Source: Megalopta genalis
Taxonomy: Eukaryota; Arthropoda; Insecta; Hymenoptera; Halictidae
Assembly: GCF_051020955.1 (NCBI RefSeq)
Contig: NC_135026.1
Span: forward strand, 5,928,501 to 5,992,500
Length of the DNA: 64,000 nt
Direction: 5' to 3'
The notes under the pieces are model-generated. The model had not been told where the DNA came from, ran no database searches, and saw only the letters and a list, made by a program, of their open reading frames with translations. Below, piece after piece: positions 33,866 to 46,070 of this stretch. The position numbers were made by a program, and so were the translations under genes. Numbering within the stretch: the first letter of the stretch is position 1; every line of letters begins with the position of its first letter.

Positions 33866-34430
33866 TGGATTATCAAGATTAGTTGAGATTAATTAATTAC
33901 TATTAATTTATGTTGATTAATAATTCTTAATAATAATAATCATTATTAATTTATTAAGATTACTCAATCATTTCAAGTTAATTAACACATTAATTTTATG
34001 AATTGAATATTTAATTTATTGAGATTAATTAATCATGAAAATTATTAGTAATTAATAATTATTAATCAACAATAACTATTAATTTATTAAGATTACTTGA
34101 TTACTATCTAATTAAATATTTAATTTATTAAAATTATTTAATAATTTAATTTGTATTAATTAAAAATCATTATTAATTATTATGGTTAAATTATTAAGAT
34201 TACTTAATTATTTAAATCAAATATAGATTTAATTAATCATTTTATTAAATATTTAATTTATTAATATTATTTAATATTTTTATTATTATTAATTATTATT
34301 AATAATAATTGTTATTAATTTACTAAGATTACTTAATTATTGTAATTGAATATTAATTTTAAAAAATATTACAATTTAATTATCTATATAATTAAACATT
34401 TAATATATTAAGCTTATCTAGTATTCGAGA
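33866..34430. repeat. AT-rich low-complexity block (TTAATTAATAAT)
   Basis: Dense ATTAATTA, TTTATTAAGATTACTTAATT and AATAATTATTAAT words. GATTACTTAATTATT-like phrases recur at loose spacing, pointing to an old tandem array. Confidence 0.75.
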
Positions 34431-35689
34431 ACCTAACGAAAGTGCAAGGGTCGCTTCAAAGTGCTCGATCTCCGCGAAAAAAAATCGCAGCCGCGATCTT
34501 CTTTTTTCAAATTAAAGAGGAAAAATCGCTCTTGATTCCGCCGTAAACGACATTGCCGAAGAAAATTCGACAAAGTCCCTGAAATTCGTCGAACACGGAG
34601 ATCTTCGAACGACGAACATCGCCTCGCATTTAAAGGGTTGCTACAGCGACGGCGCGGCGCATTTAAATTCGATTCACAGCGTCTCAAAGAGGAGATTTCA
34701 AGCTTCAATTCGAAAGCAACCTCGTCATCCTACGACGATTATTCTCAGAATTATCGTCGGTCAAAGTCGGCCGATTTCCACCCAAAAAGTTTGTCCACGC
34801 TATCATTTCCTCGACCGCGAAGAATTTCCCCTCGTTCGTCGAATGTTAAAAATGAGATCCGAACGCGGCCGTAGCGTTCGCGGAACGGTCCGGTGACATT
34901 AATCGCGATCCGATCGAGCGGCTAATCGGTAGCAAGGCCGCAGCCTATCGACTAGCCTTGTACCGTAAAACGCGCTCGGTTTTCCATAGAATGGCCGGTG
35001 GGTCGGCGGGCTCGTCCGCGAACGGTATGCAGAAAAAAAAAACGAACGAACGAACAGTCGAACATAATTAACCCATAAAGCAACGCAATCGGCGGGGATC
35101 TCGGCCTATGGGTCTAGCCATAAGCGTGCGCAGGCCTGTGCGGCGGCTCACCTGTGCGCGAGAGAACCGCGTGCAGCCGGTGCGCGCAGCGAATGCAGGC
35201 GGACGGACGCACCTACGGATAGCCAAGAGCCGATAGCAGTCCCCTTCGACTTAGGTTCATAACGTAGAATCGTGCGGGCTTGAAGGAATTTGAAGCGCGC
35301 GCCTCTCGAACGCGCCGTCCTCTTTACGCGCCGGATTATCAGCCGAGCTGGCGTTAAACGCGCGCGGGAGATCTTAACCGCGATCGCCGATATTTCAGTA
35401 TGCTAATTGAACGATTATCGTCCCCCGACCGATCGCGATGCCCCCCCCCCCCTTCGTCCCGCTCTGAATTGCCGAGTCGCTTTCCGAAGTGCCGCCGACT
35501 AGCTGTAACCGGGAAAATAGCACCATCCGTTTTCGATAGGCTCGTTTAGATTCAGTTTTGTCGTTGTTTGGATCTGAAATGGGTTAGGTGCATTTAGGGT
35601 AACGCGGATCTAGTCTGTTCGCGCAGATGTACTCTTTCGGGATGGTAATTTGTTTGACAACTGTGTGGATGCATCGTTTAGTGAATCCG
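34431..35689. other. Unique stretch, no supported gene
   Basis: Frames at 34433-34708 (minus) and 34638-34874 (plus) have no recognisable domain. A short (GAAC)n lies at 35040-35055 and a C12 run at 35441-35452. Confidence 0.45.
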
Positions 35690-37165
35690 TAGGGAGACCT
35701 AACGGGACCTAACCAAGACCTAACCTGTACCTAATGAAGACCTAATGCAGACCTAATGTCTCGGATTCTTGCTGTAGCAGTTCTAAACAATGGAAGTGTT
35801 CTACAATATTGTTACGACTTTATTCGAATAATTTTGGGTTATTTTGGACCTAACCAAGACCTAACCAGGACCCAAGCAAGACCTAATCAAGACTTAATGT
35901 CTCAGATTTTTGCTGAACCTGTCTGAAACAGTAGAGCTATTATATTATTATTACTACTTTATGCAATTAGTTTTGTAGTATGTCAGACCTAACCTGGACC
36001 TAACCAAGATTCAATCTATACCTAATCAAGACCTAATCTATACTTAATGTCTCAGATTCTTGCTGTACCAGTCCTAAACAATAGAACTGTTCTATAATAT
36101 TATTACTACTTTATTCAAATAATTTTGAGTTATCTCAGACTTAACCAAGACCTAATCAAGACTTAATGTCTCAGATTTTTGCTAAACCTGTGCGAAACGG
36201 TTGAACTATTCTATTGTCACTACTTTAATGAAATAATTTTGGATTATATCTGACCTAACAAAGACCTAATCTATACCTAATCAAGACCTAAACTATACCT
36301 AATCGAGACCTAATGTCTTAGATTTCTGCTATACCTGCCGAAAACAGTATCACTATTATATCATTATTGCTACATTATTCGAATAACTCTCAAGTGTGTC
36401 AGACCTAACTAAGACCTAACTAAGACCTAACCAAAACCTAATCAAGACCAAATCCAGATCTAGTGTCTCACATTTGTGCTATACCTGTCAAAAAGAATAG
36501 AATTATTATATTACTATTACTACTTTATTCAATTAATTCTGGGGTACGTCAGACCTAACGAAAGACCTAACCAAGACCTAATCATGACCTAATACAGATC
36601 TAATATCTCAGATTTCTGCTATATCTGTCGAAAACAATAGAACTAATATATCATTATTATTACTTTATTCGAATATCTCTGGAGTGTGTCAGACCTAATC
36701 AAGACCTAACCAAGACCTAATCTATACCTAATCAAGACCTAATCCAGACCTGGCATCTAAGATTTGTGCTACACCTGTCGAAATGAATAGTATTATCATA
36801 TCACTATTACTTCCTTAGTCAATTAATTCTATGATATGCCAGACCTAACCAAGACCTAACCAAGACCTAACCAAGACCTAATCCAGATCTAATGTCTCAG
36901 AGTTCTCCTATACCTGCCAAAAAACAATAAAACTATTATATCATTATTACTACTTTATTCAAATAATTTTGGAGTGTGTCAGACCTAATAACAAGACCTA
37001 ACGAAGACCTAACCGAAACCTAATCAAGACCTAATCCAGACCTAGTGTCTTAGATTTGTGCTACACCTGTCGAAGACAATAGTACTATTACAATATATTA
37101 CCGTCACCACTTTACTTAATTAACTCTAGAGTATGTCAGACCTAACCAAGGCCTAACCATGTCGT
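35690..37165. repeat. CCTAA-rich higher-order array (~10 units of ~120-160 bp)
   Basis: Each unit has a variable number of 11-12-bp subrepeats (GACCTAACCAA, GACCTAATCAA) followed by a fairly constant ~80-bp block. That block contains TGTCTCAGATTTCTGCTATA, ACCTGTCGAAAACAATAG and TTATTACTACTTTATTCAAA. The block start recurs at about 35757, 35899, 36049, 36167, 36314, 36474, 36605, 36754, 36893 and 37046. Unit length varies with the number of subrepeats. CCTAA is the core of the insect telomere repeat, but here it is spaced by 6 bp and so is not telomeric DNA. Confidence 0.9.
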
Positions 37166-37689
37166 CGAAGCCATAATGACTTGCCTAAGTAGTCAGATGA
37201 TTGCAGAGTGACGCGTTTCAAGCCACTCGTGTCGCGTGAAAATATTTTTAGCAAACGCGGACAGAAGAGGCCGGGAACTTGGTCGACGCAAGGTCGCCGA
37301 TAGTGACAGAGCGAGACCCACCATTTGCAATTACACAGATTTTCAGTGGAAAGTACACCGTTAAATATAGAAAAGCAGCGCCGCGGGGCCCGCGTAGCGC
37401 AAAGTGCAACATCGGGGCGAGCACATTGACGCGTTTATTACAAGAACTGGTAATTCCCGTCGGTCGCTATCTTAACACTCCCGGTTCCCTCGCAAAACCG
37501 GCGGGGATCGGCAAATAAAATAACGATAAACCTTCGGCGCGACGCCGTGAATCACTTTCTACTTAAAAGTGCAGCTCAGGCCCGTTAACAATGCGCACCG
37601 CGGCGAAACGAGACAGCGAAACCGGACAGAGGATTCTGTGAATAATTCTCTTTCGTCCTTTATTCTCCCCTCCGGTTTCCCAGTTATTT
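37166..37689. other. Unique stretch, no supported gene
   Basis: The 79-codon frame at 37279-37518 shows no domain. No repeat was seen. Confidence 0.45.
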
Positions 37690-38425
37690 TATTCCCTTCC
37701 TTATTTCGACTGTCATTTTGGAAATTATTTTATTTCGTTCTTTATTTTCACCACGATCTTGTGCATCATCTTATTTTCACTGCGATCTTGCGAATCGTTT
37801 TATTTTCACTTCGATTTTTCGAATAATTTTATCTCGACTTCCATTTTGCGAATTATTTTATTTTGCCTTTTGTTTTGCTTTGTCCTTTATTTTGCAGACT
37901 TTCTTTTATTTTCTGATATTAATTTTATCTCACTCCTTATAGTTTGTCCTTTATTTTGTGAATAATGTTATTTTATTCTTTAGTCTGCCCTTTATTTTGT
38001 AACTAATTTTATTTTATCCCTTAATCTGTCTTTTATTTTGTGAATAATATTATTTTATTCTTTAGTCTGCCCTTTATTCTGTTAATAATTTTATTTTGTC
38101 CCTTAGTCCGTTCTTTATATTGTGAATAATATTATTTTATTCTTTAGTCTGCTCTTTATTTTGCAACTAATTTTATTTTGTCCCTTAGTCTGTTCTTTAT
38201 ATTGTAAATAATTTTTTTTTATTTTCTAGTCTGCTCTTTATTTTGTTAATAATTTTATTTTGTCCCTTAGACTGACTTTTATTTTCTGAATAATTCTATT
38301 TTATTCTTTAGTCTGTTCTTTATTTTGTTAATAGTTTTATTTTGTCCCTTGGTCTGTCTTTTATTTTTTGAATAATTTTATTTTATTCTTTACTCTACTC
38401 TTTATATTGTAACAAATATTAATTA
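37690..38425. repeat. ~40/81-bp T-rich minisatellite
   Basis: Degenerate units at the left (TTATTTTCACTTCGATTTT) grade into an 81-82-bp dimer. TTTAGTCTGCCCTTTATTTT recurs at about 37980, 38061, 38142 and 38224, alternating with CCCTTAGTCTGTTCTTTATA. The plus-strand frames here (74-85 codons) are low-complexity Phe/Leu artefacts. Confidence 0.85.
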
Positions 38426-38939
38426 ATCTTAATCTTGCATTACAAATAACCGTATCTCGTCCTGTAGCGAACCAAAAATCATCCCCTCATTTTATTTTAT
38501 TTTTATATTATTTCTCACATTATTTTATTTCCTATCAAAACGAGTTAATTCCACGAAAAAGCATCCTACATAAATATACATCCATAAACCCGAATCAATT
38601 CCAAAAAGATCGTCCCGTATATTCCCCGAGAGAACATACACTCGGACTGAACAGTATTTCGTCCGTCGATTACGTTCGCCACAGCGAACGCGTCGCGGCC
38701 GCGCGTCAAAAATACGGACGTGCGTGGCGGCGTTTAATGGCCATGCTACCAGTTTCGTAGTGCCGTGTAAAAAGTCGTTTCTCGCGTAAAGCACCGGATC
38801 GTGAAATCGTCTTGGTCGTGGGGCACGAGCCACGCCCCTTTTTTATTGCCGGAATCACGGCGGCCAGGTGAAGAAAAAAAAAACGCGCCGGAGCTGGGCC
38901 GACTGAACGTCGAGGGAGACTACGGGGCGAGAGGGGAGG

Positions 38940-38961
38940 GGACGACGACGACGACGACGAA
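38940..38961. repeat. (ACG)n microsatellite
   Basis: About seven ACG/GAC trinucleotides in a row. Confidence 0.9.
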
Positions 38962-39132
38962 GCGGCCGGCACAGCATTTGGACCCGCATTCACTTCCATT
39001 TCTGGATTAATGACCACGCACACCTGCGCAAAACCGGCGTCCGAATGCGATTGGGGTCGCAACCCGTAGTCCTTGCCCGGAGGCATCGGCTGTCGTATAG
39101 TCACCGGGACGTGTAGTCGCGAGCCCGGGACT

Positions 39133-39152
39133 CCGCGCGCGCGCGCGCGCGC
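39133..39152. repeat. (CG)n microsatellite
   Basis: About 20 bp of alternating CG, a potential Z-DNA former. Confidence 0.95.
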
Positions 39153-39574
39153 AAACGGATTTTTCCGCTGCGAATCGGCCGGCGAATTGGCAATTTGCCA
39201 GCCATCGTAGGACGCGCGACCGTTTTCGCAGCCATGCGCGCGAACCGCGCCGCTATAACCCGTTATTGGATCCCGGCGGAGGATGAATGGGAACCGGTGC
39301 CATCCGATACAGATTATCGGCGGTTCGGTATTGGCCGGATATTGGGCCGCGTTATGCCGGTTCACGGGCCAAACGGAGATAAACCGACGCGTCCTGGCCG
39401 AGACGAATGGGACACTGAACACCGGCGCAGGAATTCTGGGACTTTTCGGTTGTCCGCGCGATAGACCGACTCGCTGGGACTGTTTGAACGATTTTTTGAG
39501 AGGGGGACAGGTGACGCCAATGTGAAGGAAATCGAAAACTGAGTGAAAGGTGATTGAATAATATAATATTATTA

Positions 39575-39790
39575 TATTTGGTAATATAATATTAATAATG
39601 TAAATTATTAAGTATATAATCAGTAAGATAAATTATTAATTATACAATTAGTAACTCAAATTATTAAGTATATGATTAGTAATATAAATTATTAAGTATA
39701 TAATTAGTAATATAAATTATTAAGTATACAATTAGTAATATAAATTATTAAGTATATAATTAACAATATAAATTATTAATTATATAAATA
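39575..39790. repeat. ~27-bp AT-rich minisatellite
   Basis: ATTAAGTATATAATTAGTAA followed by TATAAATT, repeated about seven times. Confidence 0.88.
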
Positions 39791-40153
39791 ATTAGCAGCA
39801 AAATTGCTTCTTAAAATCGACGCAGACATTCTTCATTTTACCATGATATAGTAAATGGAAAGGAAATTAAAATCTGAGTAAAATAAGTCAAAGTCAAAAT
39901 ATAATTGCTCAAAAGATCACCTGGTATAAAATATTTAATGCGGTACCGTATTAGTTCGGTTGGAGCCATACGAAGGCAGCAAAATTGCTAGCTTGTTGCT
40001 GCTTTTTACAATTGACAGGGACGATATTTATTTTACAATCACAATTTTTATAATGCGAGATTTATATTATATAGTTACATTTGATTCGCCAGCTAGGAAC
40101 TATAAATTATAAAAGCTATATCTATAATTAATATAATAACTATTATAATATCA
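39791..40153. other. AT-rich stretch, no gene seen
   Basis: CAGCAAAATTGCT appears twice (near 39798 and 39978), each followed by diverged but similar sequence. No coding frame. Confidence 0.45.
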
Positions 40154-40470
40154 TATTATTATTGCTCAAAATGATTCCTGAAGTCATTTGAAGTAACTTT
40201 TTCCTTTACAAAAATTCTCTCCGAGGCACCATTTACGAGTTATTAACGAAAAACACTGACCAATTAGAGGCACACTCGGCTGGCGCGAGGCGGCTGAGTC
40301 AGCGAGCGATCGTAGCCCAGCTCCGCTGATTGGCCGAGCCGAGTTCGCCTCACATTGGTAATTGTTTTTCGCTAATAACTCGTAAACGAAGCCTCGTAGA
40401 ACATTTTCGCTGAGGAAAAACTTGCTTGAAATGACCTGAGGAATCGTTTTGAACAATAAAATAATAATAA
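40154..40470. mobile_element. Palindromic MITE with ~125-bp inverted arms
   Basis: The left arm (40154-40278) and right arm (about 40340-40470) pair almost throughout. Examples are GCTCAAAATGATTCCTGAAG with the mate of CTGAGGAATCGTTTTGAAC, and TTTACGAGTTATTAACGAAA with the mate of TTTCGCTAATAACTCGTAAA. The ~60-bp centre is GC-rich. No coding content. Long-armed short palindromes are typical MITEs. The flanks are ATT/AAT-rich, which hides any target duplication. Confidence 0.85.
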
Positions 40471-40618
40471 TAATAATGTAGTATTAGAATAGTTATTATA
40501 TATATTACAGATATAATTTTTATAATTTACATAATTACGGAACACACTGAATAATAACTATTAACTATAAATTATTTATCTGAACGAATTTGGCGAATAA
40601 TTAAATAACTATAATAAA

Positions 40619-40782
40619 CTCTGCCTAATTGACGCTCAGATTGTGCGCTCAATTGCCAAAAATGGACAATTTGGGAAAAGGAGACACGATTACTATTATA
40701 ATCGTTTTTATAGTTGTCGTCAACCGGTAACTATGAAAACCATAAAAAACAGAGCGTCAATTACAGAGCAATTAGCGAGAAT
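40619..40782. mobile_element. Dispersed copy of the 354-array MITE family
   Basis: TGCCTAATTGACGCTCAGAT opens the copy. GACAATTTGGGAAAAGGAGA, CACGATTA and CGTTTTTATAGTTGTCGTCA follow in the same order as in the 6802-8051 units. The right half is degenerate, ending GAGCGTCAATTACAGAGCAA and TTAGCGAGAATT. A plus-strand frame entering it is not a gene. Confidence 0.75.
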
Positions 40783-41399
40783 TTTCTGTACCAATGCACA
40801 CACATACGCAATCTAATAACGGAGGGGCTTCGATCGCTGTGTCCAAATCGTCTGCAACGTCCAGCAGACGTCTCAGAAGAGAACAACCGCACGCATCGAG
40901 CAAGATGTAAATCGCAGGACGCGTCGGGGCCGAAGTGACAGCGGTTTTCCGATAAAAAGTGAGCCCGCCGGGCCGCGGCGGCGCTATCGTCTCCGATTGC
41001 AGAAGCTGTCAGCCGATATCCGGCGGCGATCTAATAGAGGCAGATATTGAACAACGACTTCGAACAACGTCCAGCCTCCCATTTCCAGGCCCGAGTCCCG
41101 AGGCCTTGTATAACGGTCCGTGTCCATTTCCTCGCGCGACCATAAATCGCCGCGCGGTGGCTATCGGAAAATTCCGATCGTGCGTGGATACCATATACGC
41201 GTGCAAAAGCCTCTCGATCGAGCAGGCTGACTTCGGGCTACCACCGTTCCACAGTTGGCTACCTGCGCCGGTTGACGCAACCGAAAATCGAATGGGCCCT
41301 GTGGGAAACCCCGGGTGCTCTGTCATCAGCGATAGGGACACGTTGATTCCAAACATTGATGATCTAGGATCTCGTTGATCCTAAAGTACTGTGACGAGT
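40783..41399. other. GC-rich unique stretch, no supported gene
   Basis: A 139-codon plus frame (40959-41378) faces a 115-codon minus frame (41009-41356). Neither has a known domain. Two frames open against each other are typical of chance in GC-rich DNA. Confidence 0.45.
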
Positions 41400-43020
41400 T
41401 GCAACGATTGAAGGACTTCTAGGATCATTGATACCTGAGTGGTACGTTCACGGAGTTTAGCAGCCTCGAAGTTCCTGGTGCCTGACTTCGTTGACTTCAT
41501 CTTTCTTGAGTACTTGTGACGTCTGGCGTTGGCGAAGTCTGGTGTTGATAAGGTGCGACGACAGTGGAGTATGATGATGATGAAACATGATGTCAATACA
41601 AATATTGATGAAGTGTAATGTTGATGAAGTCTCCTGTTGATAAAGACTTCTGTCTATAAAGTTTCATGGCGATAGGGTCTGCTGTTAATGAAGATCGATA
41701 TCAATGAAGTTTGTTATCAATGATGACTGATATCAATGAAGTCTGGAATCAATGAAGTTGGATACTTCTGCTGATGAAGTCTTATATTGATAAGTCGTGT
41801 TGTTGACGAAATCTGATATCAATGAAGTTATGTATCAGTGAAGTTAAATAGAAATGAAGTCTGATATCAATGAAATTAAATACCAATGAAGTTTGATATC
41901 GTTGAAGGCCGCTGCTGACAATGTTTGATGTCAATGAGGCATGTTGTTGATTAAGTTAGATGATAAAATGTGATATCAATGAAGTTAGAAACCAATGGAA
42001 TTTGATATTGAAGAAAGTTGCTCTTGAGAAAATCTCATATTGATAATGCATGTTGTTGATGAAGTCTGATATCAACGAAGTTGAATACCAATGAAGTTGA
42101 ATACCAATGTAGTTTTATATCGTTAAAAGCTGCTGTAACGACGAGGCATGTTGTCAAAGTCTGATATCAATGAAGTTAAATACCAATGAATTTGATATCG
42201 TTGAAGGCTGCTGTTAACAAAGTCTTATATCGATATTGATTGTTATTGATGAAGTCTGATATCAATGAAGTTAAATATCAATAAAATGAAGTACCAATGA
42301 AATTTGATATCATTGAAGACTGCTGTTGATACAGTCTGATGTCGACGAGGCATGTTGTTGATGAAGTTTGCTATTATTAAAGTTACATATCATTGAAGTT
42401 AGACTGCAATGAAATTTGACATCGTTAAATGCTGCTGTTGACAAAATATAATGTTGATGAAACATGTTGTTGATGAAGTCTACTATCAATGAAGTTAAAT
42501 GCTAATCAAATTTGATATCGTTGAAAGCTGCTGCTGACAAAGTTTCATATCAATAATACCTACTGTTGATGAGGTTTAATATCAATGAAATTAAATATCA
42601 ATAAAGTTAGATACCAATGATGTTTAATATCGTCGAACGCTGCTGTTGACGAAGTTTCATATTGATAATGCTTGTTGCTGATGAAGTTTTAACACCAATG
42701 AAGTTAAATATCAATAAAGTTAAGTACCAATGATGTTAAATATCAATAGAGAGAGAGTTAGGTACCAATGAAGTTAAATATCAATGAAGTTAGGTACCAA
42801 TGAAGTTTAATATCATCGGACGCTATTGTTGACGAAGTCTCATATTGATAATTCTTGTTGTTGATGAAGTCTGATATCAATGAAGTGAGAAATCAATGAA
42901 GTTAGATATCAATGAAGTTAGGTACCAATGAAGTTTGATATTATTGAAGGCTGCTGTTGACAAAGTCTCATATCGACAATGCCTACTATTGATGAATGAA
43001 TTACTGATATCAATGAAGCA
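41400..43020. repeat. 15-17-bp minisatellite with higher-order structure
   Basis: Units such as TGATATCAATGAAGT and TAAATACCAATGAAGT alternate. About every 100-160 bp comes a block with GATATCGTTGAAGGCTGCTG, TTGACAAAGTCTCATATTGA and TAATGCTTGTTGTTGATGAA. The array is about 1.6 kb, degenerate at the left edge and more regular to the right. Confidence 0.92.
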
Positions 43021-44484
43021 GAAATTAGTTCGGCAGACGAGCGACCATAAATTACCAAGAGGCCCACTTCGAACGAAGAAAAGTTAAACAATATTCACCG
43101 CGTTCGCGATCTAAACACCTAGTGCTCGCTATATAAATTGTTCCTTTCCGACAGCTCTTAAAAAACGCTGCTCGAACCAGCCGTTTCATCGATAATAATA
43201 AACATTCTCGTTTCCGTCTCTATTGTTCTATCAACCGCGGACTTCTGATTGAATCAATGCAGAATCGACTCGATTGTCGTACAAAATCACTGTTACCGTT
43301 TAGGGTAATTAAGAATTACCGAGCGGTTGACCTATGCCCCGCGGCCGTAAATTAGTAGCGATGGGTCCGAGCGGGGCCGCTCTGACCCGAATCGATCAAG
43401 AAACAATGGGAACGGATTGAAAAGAACCGTGATTGTCTTATAAATCTAACGCGGCGGAGACAGCGTTGTCCGAGTGGTTTCTTCGACGTTATGATTGACT
43501 GGCGCGATGAAAACGGCGCAAGAAATAAATAGCGACTCGGCCGAAACTACCAAGATTGATCACGACGATGTGATTTCCTAATCGCGCCGTTTGTTCCAAT
43601 AGATTCTACGCGGTGGCCGGTCGAAACCGCCGCTAATGGCCAGACACATTCTGACAAATGATCAAATAAGTTCACACAAAATACTTCCTTGTGTGTTTCT
43701 CGATATTTTTCTTCTCTCGCTTAGCCGCCATCCCCCTCCCTCCCTCCTCCCGACCCCATGGGAAATTGCTTCACGTCCGCTTTCAGTACCGCGTGCCACA
43801 CCCTGTATATTAATATCGCGTTAACTGCACGTAGGAAGTTACTAACGAGCCAACTAACACAGAGATCTGTATTAAACGCGCTGGGAAACATTAACGACTA
43901 TACCGCGGAATGCATAAACAAGACGTTTGTTAATAACCCTTGAAAACTATTGCCCCGGGGCCGTTAAATTTTGTTTATTGCGCTGTGTAGCGCCGGTAAT
44001 TTAATGAGCAGCGCGTGTAAATATTTCGCGTGCGCGGCCACGCTCGAATCTCTCGATCGTGAATTAGCATGATGCGCGCGATCCGATAGTAATTCACATT
44101 CTTCGCGGTTTTTCGGGAAAAAGAAGTTCTCGTTTCACGGAATCGACGCGAACGCGTGGTCGACGTTTCTTCCACGCGAAATCGTCGTGTCTCGACGATA
44201 AGCTATTTAAATTGTCACAATCAGATCAGTTATTATATTATCACAATTATTATTATCACAATTAAATCGAATATTTATACCGGGTAGTTGGTATAAATTT
44301 GATTGAATTATTGCAATTAAATTGTTTTATTGCTGGTAAATTGTTGCAATGAAATCGGCGCGATCAAATTAAATGAAAATGGGTGTGATCGGTAGAAATG
44401 TAATTTAATCGATTGCAAATTGGAGCGATATCAATTAAAATGATATAAACGTAATAGTGACAAAATGTAATAATAAAATATAAT

Positions 44485-44485
<1 letters not shown>
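43021..44485. other. Unique stretch, no supported gene
   Basis: Frames of 61-66 codons show no domain. The right end becomes AT-rich with ATTGCAATTAAAT-like words. Confidence 0.45.

Positions 44486-44541
<56 letters not shown>
44486..44541. repeat. (TA)n microsatellite
   Basis: About 50 bp of uninterrupted TA. Confidence 0.97.
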
Positions 44542-44547
<6 letters not shown>

Positions 44548-45719
44548 AAATAATTACATACAATAAATGTATATAAATATAAGAATAAAATAATGTAAAA
44601 TTAATTTGTAGTGATTTTTTGTTACAGTTTCAAATATAAATTTTACATTCTAGTTGATCTTTAGCATAAATTTAAATTATAACAAGCATCTCGTTCAATT
44701 TTGAATTGAAATTCAAAATTTTTATATTTTTAATAGAATCCAATCAATTCTAAATAGAAACAAAACTAATTGTACGTTATATGAAGAATAAATTGTAATA
44801 ACAATAAACAAATTGTAACGTTCGACGTGGGCCCCGCAGAAGGCTCACCATATATGCGTTAAAAAGAACGTTAAACCGCATTTGGTCGAACGTTCCGCTT
44901 CTCGAATCGATTTTGGGCCCAAGGCCCGCGGGAACAATGGCACCGTCCTGGCCCGGGCGTCGACCTTGGCCAAAAAAAAATTTCTAATTTCACTCCGATT
45001 CTTTATGCGCGGTGTATTGCGAGGGGATCACTTTCGCGTGACCATCCCGGGGGCCCGGGCCGGGCCCGCGGGCGTCGCTCGGCACGAGTGACGTCACGGC
45101 TCGATCCGTGAGACACTGGCGTATCGGCGCGTCGAAAGGACGCGTGACAAGTTTCCTTTATTCAGGCGCTGACGTTTCGAAAAAGGGAGCCAAAGGCCCC
45201 GATGAAAGGCCGCGAGGCGTAACAACGACCCAGCCACGCTAATGTGGTCGTCAAGTTTTACGAGATTGTACGGCCAACACGCTAGAAAGTCAACAGTTAA
45301 TGACTCGGCCATCAGCCGGGAAAAAATCCCCATAAATGCTCCCTCTCTCTCTCTCTCGCGCGCGCGCTCTCCTCCCCCCACCCCTACGGTCTCTGCTTCT
45401 CCCTCAGTGCTCTCAGCCGTGGCTCTTTAGAATCCGTCGTCCTTAATTGCTCTTTTTCGTGCTACGATTTCGCTCTACGGGGACGATAAAGCTCGTAACG
45501 ATCGCGCCGAGTTTCCATCGCACGGGCGAAAAACTTGGTGAACCAGCGCGATTCAATTAGAGGTTTCGGCAGTTAACGTTTCACGAGCTGCGTGATTGAT
45601 CGCTTTCTACCCACGAAAACCGCGGCTTCTAGCATATTTTGTTCTGACGACGTCAACGCCGCGCTATGCGACGGGTGGAGGGGGCAATTTATGACAGGAA
45701 TGATTACACGGAGCTTTGC
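44542..45719. other. Unique stretch with GC-rich blocks, no supported gene
   Basis: It includes GGGCCC/CCCGGG-rich DNA at 45045-45070 and a compound (CT)n-(CG)n run at about 45341-45368. Frames of 62-95 codons have no domain. Confidence 0.45.
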
Positions 45720-46070
45720 GTTTATGGATTTTCCGTGCTCAAAGGCGTGCATTAATTTTGAAAAAAATCTGGCCTGTCGCGGCTGTCCGGCTGCATTCTC
45801 GAGAATTTTTGACGATTTTTAAGTTAACAATCTTTGTTGCAAAAAGTTAAAAACTTTAAGTCAATGCGGGTGTCTTATAGAAGTGGAGATCGATTTACCC
45901 TAATTAAATGCATGCATAAATTTCGAAAAAAAATCTGTTGTATCGCGGCTGTCGAGGTCCATTCTCGAGAATTTTTGCCGATTTTTAAGTTAACAGTCCT
46001 GGTCGCGAAAAATTAAAAACTCCAAGTCGATGCAGATTTCTTGTAGAAGTGGCTTCAGAATTTTGTCAGA
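45720..46070. repeat. Direct duplication, ~166-bp offset
   Basis: TCGCGGCTGTC followed by CATTCTCGAGAATTTTTG, CGATTTTTAAGTTAACA and AAAAACT(T/C)(T/C)AAGTC occurs at 45777 and again at 45943. The copies differ by scattered substitutions. Plus-strand frames of 60-76 codons across it are not convincing. Confidence 0.85.

Larger units (their letters stand above)
38426..39574. other. GC-rich unique stretch, no supported gene
   Basis: The 238-codon minus-strand frame at 38706-39422 is the longest one outside obvious repeats or extreme GC. However it crosses an (ACG)n run and a (CG)n run, overlaps plus-strand frames of 69-89 codons and has no recognised domain. I leave it uncalled. Confidence 0.4.

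Noticed and set aside
35690..37165. Interstitial telomere
   Set aside because: CCTAA is never in pure pentamer tandem; it is separated by 6-7 bp.
38706..39422. 238-codon minus-strand frame
   Set aside because: Crosses (ACG)n and (CG)n microsatellites, overlaps plus-strand frames, no recognisable motif. A protein search could reopen it.
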